Assembly: GCA_021413595.1 (NCBI GenBank)
Contig: JAIOQD010000192.1
Location: forward strand, 1 to 6,473
Origin: Bacteroidota bacterium
Lineage (GTDB): Bacteria > Bacteroidota > Bacteroidia > 2-12-FULL-35-15
Direction of reading: 5' to 3'
Length of the DNA stretch: 6,473 nucleotides
This document shows, piece by piece, positions 1-5,523 of the stretch (within the stretch, counting starts at the first letter, position 1; every line of letters begins with the position of its first letter). The notes beneath the pieces are model-generated. The model was not told the DNA's origin and did no database searches. It was given only the letters and a program-made list of their open reading frames with translations. Made by a program: the position numbers and the translations under genes.

Positions 1-147
1 ATATCAATTTTCTCACCAATTGCAACAGCGTTAATTGGATATAAAGTTTCAAATGAGATAGAGTGGATTGTTCCATCTGGTCTTACAAGAATTAGAATTG
101 ACGAAATAATATATCAACCTGAAGCTGCTGGTGATTACAATTTATAA
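1..147 (+). CDS. GreA/GreB/Rnk-type elongation-factor-like protein, C-terminal part
   Basis: The window opens inside a gene; frame 1 is open from base 1 to a TAA at 145-147, giving the last 48 residues. The segment ISIFSPIATALIGYKVSNEI followed by EW.VPSG and the ending YQPEAAGDYNL matches the C-terminal FKBP-like domain shared by GreA/GreB factors and the nucleoside diphosphate kinase regulator Rnk. In that family this domain contacts RNA polymerase near the secondary channel. The YQPEAAGD ending is more typical of the Rnk-like or GreA-like short proteins than of classical GreA. The N-terminal part that would separate coiled-coil GreA from Rnk lies outside the window, so I give no gene symbol. 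The next gene begins 11 bases downstream and may be co-transcribed. Confidence 0.82.
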   Translation: MSIFSPIATALIGYKVSNEIEWIVPSGLTRIRIDEIIYQPEAAGDYNL

Positions 148-158
148 TTTTTAATGTA

Positions 159-896
159 ATGAATATTATATGGGAAATAGGCGAATCTGACATCAAGAAA
201 GTGAAAGATTTTGTTAATGAGCACAAAAATCCATTTGTAGAAAATAGGATTAATCGAAATGTTAACAAAAAGGGAATTGTAATAAATAAGGACGAAATCA
301 TACGAACCATGCTTATGTGTTTGTTAACAACGGAACATGATTCTTATCAAGATAAAAAATGGAGTACGTTTTTTAATAAGAAGCCATTTTTATTGACCGA
401 TGGATTTCTTTTAAATAGACATGACTTTGAAAAGGCCGTTCTTGAGGTTTTAAAATCAAATGGATTAACTCCGTCAAATAGAATAATAAATTCATTTATT
501 ATAAATTACTTTTATCTGTTGCAATCTAAATGGGAAATAATAACTGATCTTGAGAATGGTGTCATGGGGGATTATACTAAATCTAAAGAACGAGATTTAG
601 CAGATAATATTGATATGATATTTAAAGGTTTTGGCTCTATACAATCAAGAAGTTTTCTACAAGCATTAGGATTGACAAAATATGAAATACCAATTAACTC
701 CATAATGATAGAATGGTTAAAGAATTTTGGTTTCCCGATTTTATTTTCGCCAATAGCACTTCAAGATAAATCATTTTATCACTTTATATCCGATGGAATC
801 CAATTATTATGTGAGAGGGCAAATATTTATCCTTGTGTTCTTGAAGCAGCTGTTTTTTCATTTAACGATACGGATGATTTACAAATGAAAACATAA
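159..896 (+). CDS. HhH-GPD DNA-glycosylase-like protein, probably catalytically altered
   Basis: The product is 245 residues, with no signal peptide or membrane segment, so probably cytoplasmic. Residues about 155-172 (FKGFGSIQSRSFLQALGL) read as the helix-hairpin-helix of the HhH-GPD superfamily, which excises damaged bases such as 8-oxoguanine. They are followed by EIPINSIMIEWLKNFGFP (176-193), where the catalytic aspartate normally sits. From memory, close relatives read GFGPKQSR and IPIDSR. Here the catalytic lysine position is Ile161 (codon ATA, 639-641) and the aspartate position is Asn180 (codon AAC, 696-698). Each is one base from the expected codon. The C-terminal block YHFISDGIQLLCERANIYPCVLEAA is also typical of the family as I recall it. 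The frame is intact throughout. ATG 159 is the first usable start after the upstream stop and has no Shine-Dalgarno. Family assignment is fairly confident; loss of activity is inference. Confidence 0.68.
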   Translation: MNIIWEIGESDIKKVKDFVNEHKNPFVENRINRNVNKKGIVINKDEIIRTMLMCLLTTEHDSYQDKKWSTFFNKKPFLLTDGFLLNRHDFEKAVLEVLKSNGLTPSNRIINSFIINYFYLLQSKWEIITDLENGVMGDYTKSKERDLADNIDMIFKGFGSIQSRSFLQALGLTKYEIPINSIMIEWLKNFGFPILFSPIALQDKSFYHFISDGIQLLCERANIYPCVLEAAVFSFNDTDDLQMKT

Positions 897-1003
897 TCTG
901 TTAAATGCTATGGAGTCTATTAAATACGTCTCACAACATGCGGTATAGTAAATTGCCTGTCCTCAGTAAGTATTCGAGCGGCAACAGAATATATTACAGC
1001 CAC

Positions 1004-1038
1004 AATGCAGAAATTCAGAATTTCCGTATTTCTGCATT
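1004..1038. repeat. Perfect 11-bp inverted repeat (hairpin)
   Basis: AATGCAGAAAT (1004-1014) and ATTTCTGCATT (1028-1038) are exact reverse complements with a 13-base loop. Neither side is followed by a T-run, so it is not a standard intrinsic terminator. It lies about 110 bases after the glycosylase-like gene. It could be an mRNA 3'-end stabilising stem, a protein-binding palindrome, or part of a dispersed repeat. Confidence 0.75.
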
Positions 1039-1225
1039 TCTACAAAAAGCCCATAATCACTACAATCTTGATGTAATTATTTCGGTGGATTAGTGAGTAA
1101 AATTAATCAAAGCCACGCAGTTTCGTATTTGGGCTACACAAACGATTAAAAAGAATATACAATCAAAGGTTTTCCCTAAATTGAGGCCGTTTTAAGAGCG
1201 ACAATTCTATGGGTATTGGGTGAAA

Positions 1226-1241
1226 TATGATATTTATCATA
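1226..1241. promoter_or_regulatory. Candidate Crp/Fnr-type operator
   Basis: TATGATA-TT-TATCATA is a 7-bp dyad around a TT centre. Its core, TGAT-N4-ATCA, fits the Crp/Fnr-family consensus TTGAT-N4-ATCAA except at the outermost base on each side. The centre is about 50 bases before the ATG at 1284, a reasonable distance for a regulator at the promoter of the copper cluster. No regulator gene is in the window. AT-rich DNA gives such matches by chance, so this is only a candidate. Confidence 0.35.
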
Positions 1242-1283
1242 GTCGTTTCCAAAAAAAAATAGGAAATTTGTCAGGATAAGAAA

Positions 1284-1652
1284 ATGACCAGATTTATTTC
1301 CATATTGCTCCTTACAGGAATCTTACTGCAAACATTCAGCAAGGTTGTTATTTTTGTTAATTACGAGATCAACAAAGAATACATTACTAAAAAATACTGC
1401 GAGAATAAAAACAAGCCAAAGATGCACTGTAATGGAAAGTGCCACATGGTGAAGCAGTTGAATGAAGAGGATAAAAAGGAAAATTCTCCCCTCAATAATC
1501 TGAAAGAAAAATTTGAAGTTCAACTGTTTTCACAAGACCGAAAAACTACTTTGTTTGAAATTTATTTAACCGGAGAAAACACATTCTCTGCGTTTCAATT
1601 ATCAAAAACATCCAACCCTTCTTTTTCAGTTTTCCATCCCCCTACCTGCTGA
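1284..1652 (+). CDS. Small membrane-anchored Cys/His/Met-rich protein, probable copper-linked
   Basis: The product is 122 residues. Residues 4-26 form a hydrophobic segment that should act as a signal anchor or uncleaved signal peptide, placing the rest in the periplasm. Next comes a conserved-looking block at 39-59: C39, then KPKMHC49NGKC53HM. It puts three cysteines, two histidines and two methionines within 17 residues, a plausible soft-metal site. A charged, Lys/Glu-rich stretch follows (60-76), and the protein ends HPPTC with a further cysteine. I recall uncharacterised Bacteroidota proteins with a C-x-N-x(3)-P-x-M-x-C-x-GKCH-x(3)-QL signature near copper-type receptor genes, but I know no formal name or function. 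An AGGA sits 7 bases upstream of the ATG, which supports the start. The gap of 196 bases to the lipoprotein gene holds palindromes, so the downstream genes may have their own promoter. Confidence 0.75.
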   Translation: MTRFISILLLTGILLQTFSKVVIFVNYEINKEYITKKYCENKNKPKMHCNGKCHMVKQLNEEDKKENSPLNNLKEKFEVQLFSQDRKTTLFEIYLTGENTFSAFQLSKTSNPSFSVFHPPTC

Positions 1653-1722
1653 TTTTTTTGTTTAATCTAAATTCAGTGAGTTTTTTGTATCATCACAAGT
1701 ATTGCTAACAATGAATTAATGT

Positions 1723-1767
1723 ATTGACCTTAAATTGGTCAATGTGTTGACAATGTTTTATTGTTAA
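1723..1767. promoter_or_regulatory. Two tandem palindromes upstream of the lipoprotein/receptor genes
   Basis: The first is perfect: ATTGACC (1723-1729), seven bases, GGTCAAT (1737-1743). The second is TTGACAAT (1747-1754), five bases, ATTGTTAA (1760-1767), with one mismatch that would be a G-T wobble in RNA. Their centres are 24 bases apart and both contain TTGAC half-sites. They lie in the 196-base gap, about 80-125 bases before the ATG at 1849. They could be a double operator for the copper operon or paired RNA hairpins ending or attenuating the upstream transcript. No T-run follows, which favours the operator reading. Confidence 0.45.
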
Positions 1768-1848
1768 GCATCTGCGCGTGATTCTTTACAAACAGTTTCA
1801 CATTGGTTTATCTCTTAATTACTTCATTAACTTATTAATAAAACAGAT

Positions 1849-2679
1849 ATGAAAACTTTTTTAAAAAGCTTGCTAATAGCAGCAATAACTCTATTTACAT
1901 TTTCATGTAAAAAAGATACAGTAACACCTCAGGAACCAACCCCAACTCCAACAGAAAGCCTATTAAAAATTGGAGAAACCTATATTTTAGGTGCGAAAGC
2001 AAAGGCCGTTGTATATTCGGACAAAGCTTTGGTTACAGGCTATAATGTTATATATGTGGCATTGTACGACTCTATAGATGGAAGTCGCTTGTCGGATGGA
2101 CATTTTAATGTAACACCTATGATGGATATGGGTTCGATGATGCACAGTTCTCCTGTGGAAAATACGGAAGATACAATAACAACTGGAGGCTATTTTAAAA
2201 CTAGTGTGGTGTTTATTATGCCTGGTACTTCCACTGAGTGGTCTTTGAATATGATGTTCAATAATCATAAAAATGGTTTAACCGGACATGGGGAGCTTGG
2301 TGTTGATGTTGTTTCAAGTACACCTTCAAAATGTGTTAGTACAACAATTGCACTTGACAGTAACGCCAAAGTGTTTATTAGTTTAATTGGACTAGCCAAC
2401 CCCATAGTGGGAATAAACGATTTTGAAATTGTGATTCACAAAAAACTGGGCATGATGAATTTTCCTGCAATTGAGAATTATACTGTAGAGATTGATCCTG
2501 AAATGCCAAGCATGGGGCACAGCTCTCCAAACAATGTAAATCCGGTTCATATTGGCAAAGGGCATTACACCGGTGAAGTTAATTTCACCATGACAGGTTT
2601 ATGGAATGTGAATTTGAAAATATACAAGAATGGCACACTCATAAGCAGTGATCAATATTTTGAAATTACTTTGCATTAA
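1849..2679 (+). CDS. Lipoprotein with two YtkA-like Met/His domains, probable copper binding
   Basis: The product is 276 residues. A lipoprotein signal peptide ends in a lipobox (TFSC, Cys20), then a Pro/Thr linker (27-35). Two related domains follow. Domain 1 (about 40-155) has PMMDMGSMMHSSP (90-102), GGYF (113-116), VVFIMPG and W131. Domain 2 (about 160-276) has PEMPSMGHSSP (217-227), GHYTGEVNFTMTG (238-250) and W252. The order Met/His motif, glycine-tyrosine strand, M-x-G, Trp is what I know from YtkA/FixH-like envelope domains, which are linked to copper or cytochrome oxidase functions. The Met and His clusters suit Cu(I)/Cu(II) binding. CKKD after the lipobox partly resembles the Lys/Asp-rich surface-export signal of Bacteroidota lipoproteins, so the protein may be on the outer face. 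Its TAA overlaps the ATG of the receptor gene by one base (TAATG), indicating translational coupling. The fold call is from motif pattern only. Confidence 0.78.
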   Translation: MKTFLKSLLIAAITLFTFSCKKDTVTPQEPTPTPTESLLKIGETYILGAKAKAVVYSDKALVTGYNVIYVALYDSIDGSRLSDGHFNVTPMMDMGSMMHSSPVENTEDTITTGGYFKTSVVFIMPGTSTEWSLNMMFNNHKNGLTGHGELGVDVVSSTPSKCVSTTIALDSNAKVFISLIGLANPIVGINDFEIVIHKKLGMMNFPAIENYTVEIDPEMPSMGHSSPNNVNPVHIGKGHYTGEVNFTMTGLWNVNLKIYKNGTLISSDQYFEITLH

Positions 2680-4682
2680 TGAAAAGATTTCTTATAATAA
2701 TAGCAGCCTGCTTTTTTATTCAACAAAGTCTTTGGAGTCAGAATGTCTCCAAAGACTCTGTTGTTAAAACCATTCATTTAGAAGAGGTAAGTATTTGTGA
2801 TGAAAGCAGTGATAAAAACGAGTCTTTCAGTTTTTACAGAAATAGTAAATTGGCCAATACAGAAGACATTCTGTCGCGGATGCAAGGTGTAAATCTTATT
2901 AAAAGAGGAGCTTACGGTTTAGAACCTACACTGCGCAGTTTCAGCACAGGGCAAACAAACTTAACTATTGATGGTATGAGGATGTATGGCGCCTGTACAG
3001 ACAAAATGGATCCTGTTTCGATTTATATTGAGCCGGTAAATTTAAAATCTATTCAGGTAACAAATGGCGCAGCTGGAGCTTTGGAAGGAAGTACTATCGG
3101 TGGCCAAATCGAAATGCATTTGAAAGAGCCAGGATTAACTTGTCAAAAGCAAAGCAGTGGCCAAATTTCACAAGCCTATTCAACCGTTAACAATGGCTCT
3201 AATAGCTCTGCAATTTGGCAGCAGTCATCTAATAAATTGGCTTATCGTGTGAGCGGTACTTTCCGTAAAGCTGATAATTACAAGGCTGGTTCAAGTAAAC
3301 TAATTCCTAATTCAGGTTATCAGAAAGCTAATACTTCAGCCGCATTGTTATTTAAAGTTAATACCTCACAAATTATCAAGTTAGATTATCTGGGTGATTG
3401 GGGGAAAAACATTGGTTATCCTGCCTTAGCTATGGATGTGGGAACTGCCTCGGCACAAATTATAGCCTTTACACATCGGTTTACGTTCAGTGAGAAATTT
3501 CTTCAACGGAATGAATTAAAGATATATTATAATGATATTATTCATCAAATGGACGACACCCATCGGAGTGATTCACCTATGCACATGGATATGCCGGGGT
3601 GGAGCAGTACAGTGGGGTTTTATAATGAATTAACTGGAGCCAAAAATTTCAAAATTCGTTTGGACTTTCACCGAGCTTATACAAGGGCAGATATGACCAT
3701 GTATCCTGTAGGCGAGCCAATAATGTATATGCAAACATTACCTGAAAATAATATCAACGACATGGGCTTGGCTATCGGTCGAACATTTTACCTGAATAAA
3801 AAACAACAAATTAATATTAACGGACGCCTCGATTACTTTACACAAGTCGCAATATTTGGGGCAGGCTCTAAGCAATGGAAAGTTTTTAATACTGATATTA
3901 CAGAAACGCAAAACAATTTATTGAAAAACATTAACATCTCCTATGTAAAGCAGTTTAAAGCGAGCACACATATTCAAATGAATTTTGGATACGGAGAGAG
4001 AATTCCAACAAGCAATGAACGATATGGATTTTATCTCTTTAACAAACAAGATCAGTTCGATTATGTTGGAAATCTGAAACTAAAGCCTGAAGGGAACTAT
4101 CAAGCGGAACTCATCTTTAAACAACAATATAAAAAAATCGAGTACTCAGTTAATTTATTTTATAATCACATTCAAAATTATATCTACGCATACCGATTAA
4201 AAAGTTACAGCCAAATGACCATTGGTGCGTTTGGTTTAAAGACGTATAAAAACATCGAACATGCTGTTAGTGAAGGATTTGAAGGCACTGTGAAAGTTCA
4301 ATTATTACAGGGGTTTTCATATATTGGAAGTGTGAAATATGTGTATTCACAAACATATAACGGATTGCCTTTACCGTTAATACCGCCTTTTAAATTGCAA
4401 CAAGCTTTGCGTTATAACTTCAAACTTTATCAGTTTCAGTTTGAACACGATTATGCCATGACACAAGAGAGAATAAATTTAGATTATGGTGACAGGGTTA
4501 CACCAAGTTTTCACGTATTTAATGTAAGGGCATCTAAAAATATAAGAATAAAATCATCTGTATTGCAAATAACTTTAGCCTGTGAAAATATTTTAGATAC
4601 TAATTATCGTGAACATTTAGATATTGGTAGTATTCCCAGATTTGGGCGCAATTTTCTGATTAGCCTCAGCTATATCTTTTAG
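2679..4682 (+). CDS. TonB-dependent outer-membrane receptor of the OprC/NosA copper type
   Basis: The product is 667 residues. It has a signal peptide (about 1-20), a TonB-box-like IHLEEVSI (32-39), a plug domain (about 55-150, with EDILSRMQGVNLIKRG, LTIDGMR and GGQIEMHL), then a beta barrel ending in phenylalanine (SYIF), as outer-membrane proteins do. The plug has GACTDKMDP, giving C106-x3-M110. The barrel has H289-Q-M291-DD. This matches the CxxxM-HxM copper site described for OprC of Pseudomonas aeruginosa, and the spacing of about 180 residues is close to that in OprC. A Met/His-rich loop (M301, H302, M303, M305) follows. There is no N-terminal carboxypeptidase-like domain, which many Bacteroidota receptors carry. 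Energy would come from TonB/ExbB/ExbD encoded elsewhere. Start overlap with the lipoprotein gene suggests the two act together. Transporter class is near certain; copper as substrate is likely, not proven. Confidence 0.92.
   Translation: MKRFLIIIAACFFIQQSLWSQNVSKDSVVKTIHLEEVSICDESSDKNESFSFYRNSKLANTEDILSRMQGVNLIKRGAYGLEPTLRSFSTGQTNLTIDGMRMYGACTDKMDPVSIYIEPVNLKSIQVTNGAAGALEGSTIGGQIEMHLKEPGLTCQKQSSGQISQAYSTVNNGSNSSAIWQQSSNKLAYRVSGTFRKADNYKAGSSKLIPNSGYQKANTSAALLFKVNTSQIIKLDYLGDWGKNIGYPALAMDVGTASAQIIAFTHRFTFSEKFLQRNELKIYYNDIIHQMDDTHRSDSPMHMDMPGWSSTVGFYNELTGAKNFKIRLDFHRAYTRADMTMYPVGEPIMYMQTLPENNINDMGLAIGRTFYLNKKQQININGRLDYFTQVAIFGAGSKQWKVFNTDITETQNNLLKNINISYVKQFKASTHIQMNFGYGERIPTSNERYGFYLFNKQDQFDYVGNLKLKPEGNYQAELIFKQQYKKIEYSVNLFYNHIQNYIYAYRLKSYSQMTIGAFGLKTYKNIEHAVSEGFEGTVKVQLLQGFSYIGSVKYVYSQTYNGLPLPLIPPFKLQQALRYNFKLYQFQFEHDYAMTQERINLDYGDRVTPSFHVFNVRASKNIRIKSSVLQITLACENILDTNYREHLDIGSIPRFGRNFLISLSYIF
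2727..2757. repeat. Perfect 11-bp hairpin inside the start of the receptor gene
   Basis: AGTCTTTGGAG (2727-2737) and CTCCAAAGACT (2747-2757) are exact reverse complements around a 9-base loop. They span roughly codons 17-27, the end of the signal peptide and first mature residues. In mRNA this would be a stable stem about 48 bases after the coupled start codon, so it may slow ribosomes or polymerase or mark a processing site between the lipoprotein and receptor messages. It could also be coincidence of codon choice. Confidence 0.7.
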
Positions 4683-4909
4683 ATTTGATTAAATTTACTA
4701 TACAAAAACATACCCCAAGATAAATATTTTAATAGGTCATTCCAATGAAAGTATTATTATAATTCCAGCCACTTTGGAGAAATCTTGTTAGTCAGCAAAA
4801 AGAATCAGATTAGTCAAACATAATTTTAATAAGCAGTAAAAAGATTCCTCGTTGCCAGAAAAGTTTGGAATTAAATTGAACTCCAGTAATAATCGTTAAC
4901 ACAACAAAA

Positions 4910-5278
4910 ATGAAGTCGAAAAAAATATTATTATCAGGCCTAGCCGCTATTATTTTGATATTTGCAACAACCTTATTAAAAGCGCAAGGTTCAACAAAAG
5001 CAGAGATCAAAATTAAAACTTCTTCACATTGTGAAATGAGTAAGGTCGATATTGAAACAGCATTAGCTTTTGAAAAAGGTGTAAAAAGATCAGAGTTGGA
5101 TCTTTTTACAAAAATTGTAACAATAAAATATAACCCTCAAAAAACAACGCCCGAAAAAATCCGGAAAGCAATTTCTGATGCAGGCTATGACGCAGATACT
5201 GTAAAAGCAAATCCAGAAGCCTTTGGCAAGTTGAACGATTGCTGCAAAAAGGGCACTTCTTGCAATTCTAATAAGTGA
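4910..5278 (+). CDS. Exported HMA-like (heavy-metal-associated) domain protein with CxxS in place of CxxC
   Basis: The product is 122 residues. A signal peptide or anchor (about 1-26, ending LLKAQG) places it in the periplasm. Residues 31-98 fit the ferredoxin-like HMA fold: EIKIKTSSHCEMS, then VDIETAL, LDLFTKIVTIKYNP and PEKIRKAISDAGYDAD. HMA domains bind Cu(I) or similar ions by a CxxC loop; here it is C41-E-M-S44. Codon AGT (5039-5041) is one base from a cysteine codon. Extra cysteines near the end (C111, C112, C118, as NDCCKKGTSC) might supply the missing ligand, with H40 and M43 also nearby. I recall that Bacteroidota relatives usually read CEMC and also end in a DCC motif. The gene starts 227 bases after the receptor gene, so it may have its own promoter, but it fits the same metal theme. 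Fold confidence is high; metal and role are inferred. Confidence 0.85.
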   Translation: MKSKKILLSGLAAIILIFATTLLKAQGSTKAEIKIKTSSHCEMSKVDIETALAFEKGVKRSELDLFTKIVTIKYNPQKTTPEKIRKAISDAGYDADTVKANPEAFGKLNDCCKKGTSCNSNK

Positions 5279-5335
5279 AATACTTTTTAGAATCCTAACA
5301 ACACTCAGAGTTGGTTGAGATTACTTGCAAAACAC

Positions 5336-5426
5336 TATTAACCGGAGTTCGATTAATAAACAATGGTCTTAAGCACTTCTCTTTGCAGACATTTATGTTG
5401 TTTTTAAAATCGAACTCAAGTTATTA
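5336..5426. repeat. Long imperfect inverted repeat, possible structured RNA
   Basis: GAGTTCGATT (5345-5354) and AATCGAACTC (5408-5417) are exact reverse complements. The pairing extends outward after a 2x2 mismatch: TATTAAC (5336-5342) against GTTATTA (5420-5426) gives 6 of 7 pairs. It extends inward with AAACAA (5358-5363) against TTGTTT (5398-5403). A terminal stem is possible at GTCT/GCA (5366-5375) and TGCAGAC (5384-5390). The whole could fold as one interrupted hairpin of about 91 bases in the 245-base gap between the HMA-like and PepSY-like genes. No T-run follows, so it is not an ordinary terminator. The two orientations cannot be told apart by sequence alone. Confidence 0.6.
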
Positions 5427-5523
5427 ATTGTTTGTCCTTTAAAAAACAGTGAATGATCAAATTCATTGCTCTGGAGATTCTCTGTATGTAACATTGTATG
5501 ATAAAATTTAAAACATACCCGAG

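Larger units (their letters stand above)
897..1283 (+). other. Intergenic region of about 390 bases, no convincing gene
   Basis: No recognisable protein is encoded here. An open frame at 905-1093 (62 codons) has unremarkable composition, no known motif and a strong inverted repeat running through it, so I do not call it a gene. The stretch holds a perfect 11-bp hairpin at 1004-1038, a Crp/Fnr-like palindrome at 1226-1241 and a run of nine A at 1251-1259. An AGGA at 1273-1276, seven bases before the next start codon, is a plausible ribosome binding site. It probably contains the 3' end of the upstream transcript and the promoter of the 1284 gene. I see no T-tract terminator. Confidence 0.6.

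Noticed and set aside
92..310. Minus-strand open frame across the start of the glycosylase-like gene
   Set aside because: Antisense to two well-supported genes, with low-complexity Phe/Ile/Leu-rich translation typical of AT-rich shadow frames.
905..1093. Open frame of 62 codons after the glycosylase-like gene
   Set aside because: No recognisable motif, no ribosome binding site, and an 11-bp inverted repeat inside it; it reads as chance in a non-coding gap.
1323..1523. Minus-strand open frame within the Cys-rich gene
   Set aside because: Fully antisense to a supported gene; its hydrophobic composition follows from A-rich codons on the other strand.
1987..2268. Minus-strand open frame within the lipoprotein gene
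   Set aside because: His-rich translation is merely the reverse reading of Met codons (ATG to CAT) in the Met/His domain.
1849..4682. Classical SusC/SusD polysaccharide uptake pair
   Set aside because: The receptor lacks the SusC N-terminal extension and has a copper-type motif; the lipoprotein is far too short for SusD and has no SusD-like repeats.
4810..5010. Minus-strand open frame over the start of the HMA-like gene
   Set aside because: Overlaps the signal-peptide region of a clear gene; no motif of its own.
5345..5417. GTTCGATT motifs suggesting tRNA T-arms
   Set aside because: The motif appears in two inverted copies, but no T-stem pairing, acceptor stem or anticodon arm can be built around either.
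5336..5426. Integron attC-like site
   Set aside because: Outer boxes read TATTAAC and GTTATTA, which do not fit the RYYYAAC/GTTRRRY core sites, and no integrase or cassette array is present.
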